Assembly (NCBI GenBank): GCA_003663585.1 | Contig: QMTU01000065.1 | Location: forward strand, 1-5,283 | Origin: Thermoplasmata archaeon | Lineage (GTDB): Archaea; Thermoplasmatota; B47-G6 | Direction of reading: 5' to 3' | Length of the DNA: 5,283 nucleotides | In this document: positions 5,241 through 5,283 of the stretch, one piece after another | Layout: every line of letters begins with the position of its first letter | Position numbering within the stretch: position 1 is the stretch's first letter | Made by a program: the position numbers and the translations under genes | Notes under the pieces: generated by a model | Seen by the model: the letters and a program-made list of their open reading frames with translations, nothing else | What the model was told of the DNA's origin: nothing | Databases searched by the model: none

Positions 5241-5283
5241 ATGGTAGCAGTAAATAGGCTGGAAATATTCAAAAGAATTACAA
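5241..5283 (+). CDS. Start of the next gene in the pyr cluster, product unresolved (partial)
   Basis: From ATG 5241 the frame reads MVAVNRLEIFKRIT and stays open to the right edge. An in-frame TAG at 5229 rules out a longer N-terminus. The gene starts 21 bp after the pyrC stop with no terminator-like tract between, so it is probably in the same operon. GGGG at 5231-5234 lies 6 nt before the ATG but is a poor Shine-Dalgarno match. Position after pyrC suggests another pyrimidine gene. The RLEIFKRIT start is compatible with the first strand of a PyrK-like dihydroorotate dehydrogenase electron-transfer subunit, but 14 residues cannot establish that, and PyrD or an unrelated gene is equally possible. 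Confidence 0.55.
   Translation, partial: MVAVNRLEIFKRIT

Noticed and set aside
1..5283. CRISPR array, insertion sequence, tRNA or other RNA gene, or a novel defence system
   Set aside because: Both strands were read for regular repeats, transposase motifs and cloverleaf-like sequence and none was seen. Nearly all bases are in well-known housekeeping genes, and the longest gene-free stretch is about 117 bp.

Overview
This window looks like a compact piece of an archaeal chromosome, probably from a thermophilic or hyperthermophilic member of the Thermoproteota (crenarchaeal type). That rests on an archaeal-type asparagine synthetase derived from asparaginyl-tRNA synthetase, a two-domain Sua5, a stand-alone AMMECR1 protein, heavy use of ATA (Ile) and AGA/AGG (Arg) codons in AT-rich DNA, TATA-box promoters with leaderless or very short leaders, and GGAGG-type ribosome binding sites where leaders exist. 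The exact lineage cannot be fixed from sequence alone.

Layout: the first 26 bases hold the start of a leftward gene with a strong ribosome binding site; the rest of it lies outside the window. Diverging from it, an asparagine synthetase related to AsnRS (92-1027, +) runs rightward and overlaps, tail to tail by 11 bp, the leftward gene for threonylcarbamoyl-AMP synthase Sua5 (1017-2030, -). Upstream of Sua5 is a 68-bp spacer with a T-rich terminator-like tract and a good TATA box placed for leaderless transcription. Next is a leftward class I/II aminotransferase (2099-3235, -). A 117-bp divergent intergenic region then separates it from a rightward cluster: an AMMECR1-domain protein (3353-3973, +), dihydroorotase PyrC (3954-5219, +, overlapping AMMECR1 by 20 bp) and the first 14 codons of another gene (from 5241, +), probably continuing the same operon.

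Functionally these are housekeeping genes. They cover ammonia-dependent asparagine formation, the first step of the t6A tRNA modification, amino-acid transamination (probably aspartate or aromatic substrates), a conserved protein of unknown activity, and the third step of de novo UMP synthesis. Asparagine synthesis, pyrimidine synthesis and probably the aminotransferase all meet at aspartate, but the sequence does not show that they are regulated together.

I see no mobile element, CRISPR array, RNA gene, toxin or defence system. The points that merit a second look are regulatory and contextual: an 8-bp inverted repeat that buries the aminotransferase ribosome binding site, a related small palindrome in the Sua5 promoter, and translational coupling of an uncharacterised AMMECR1 gene to pyrC.
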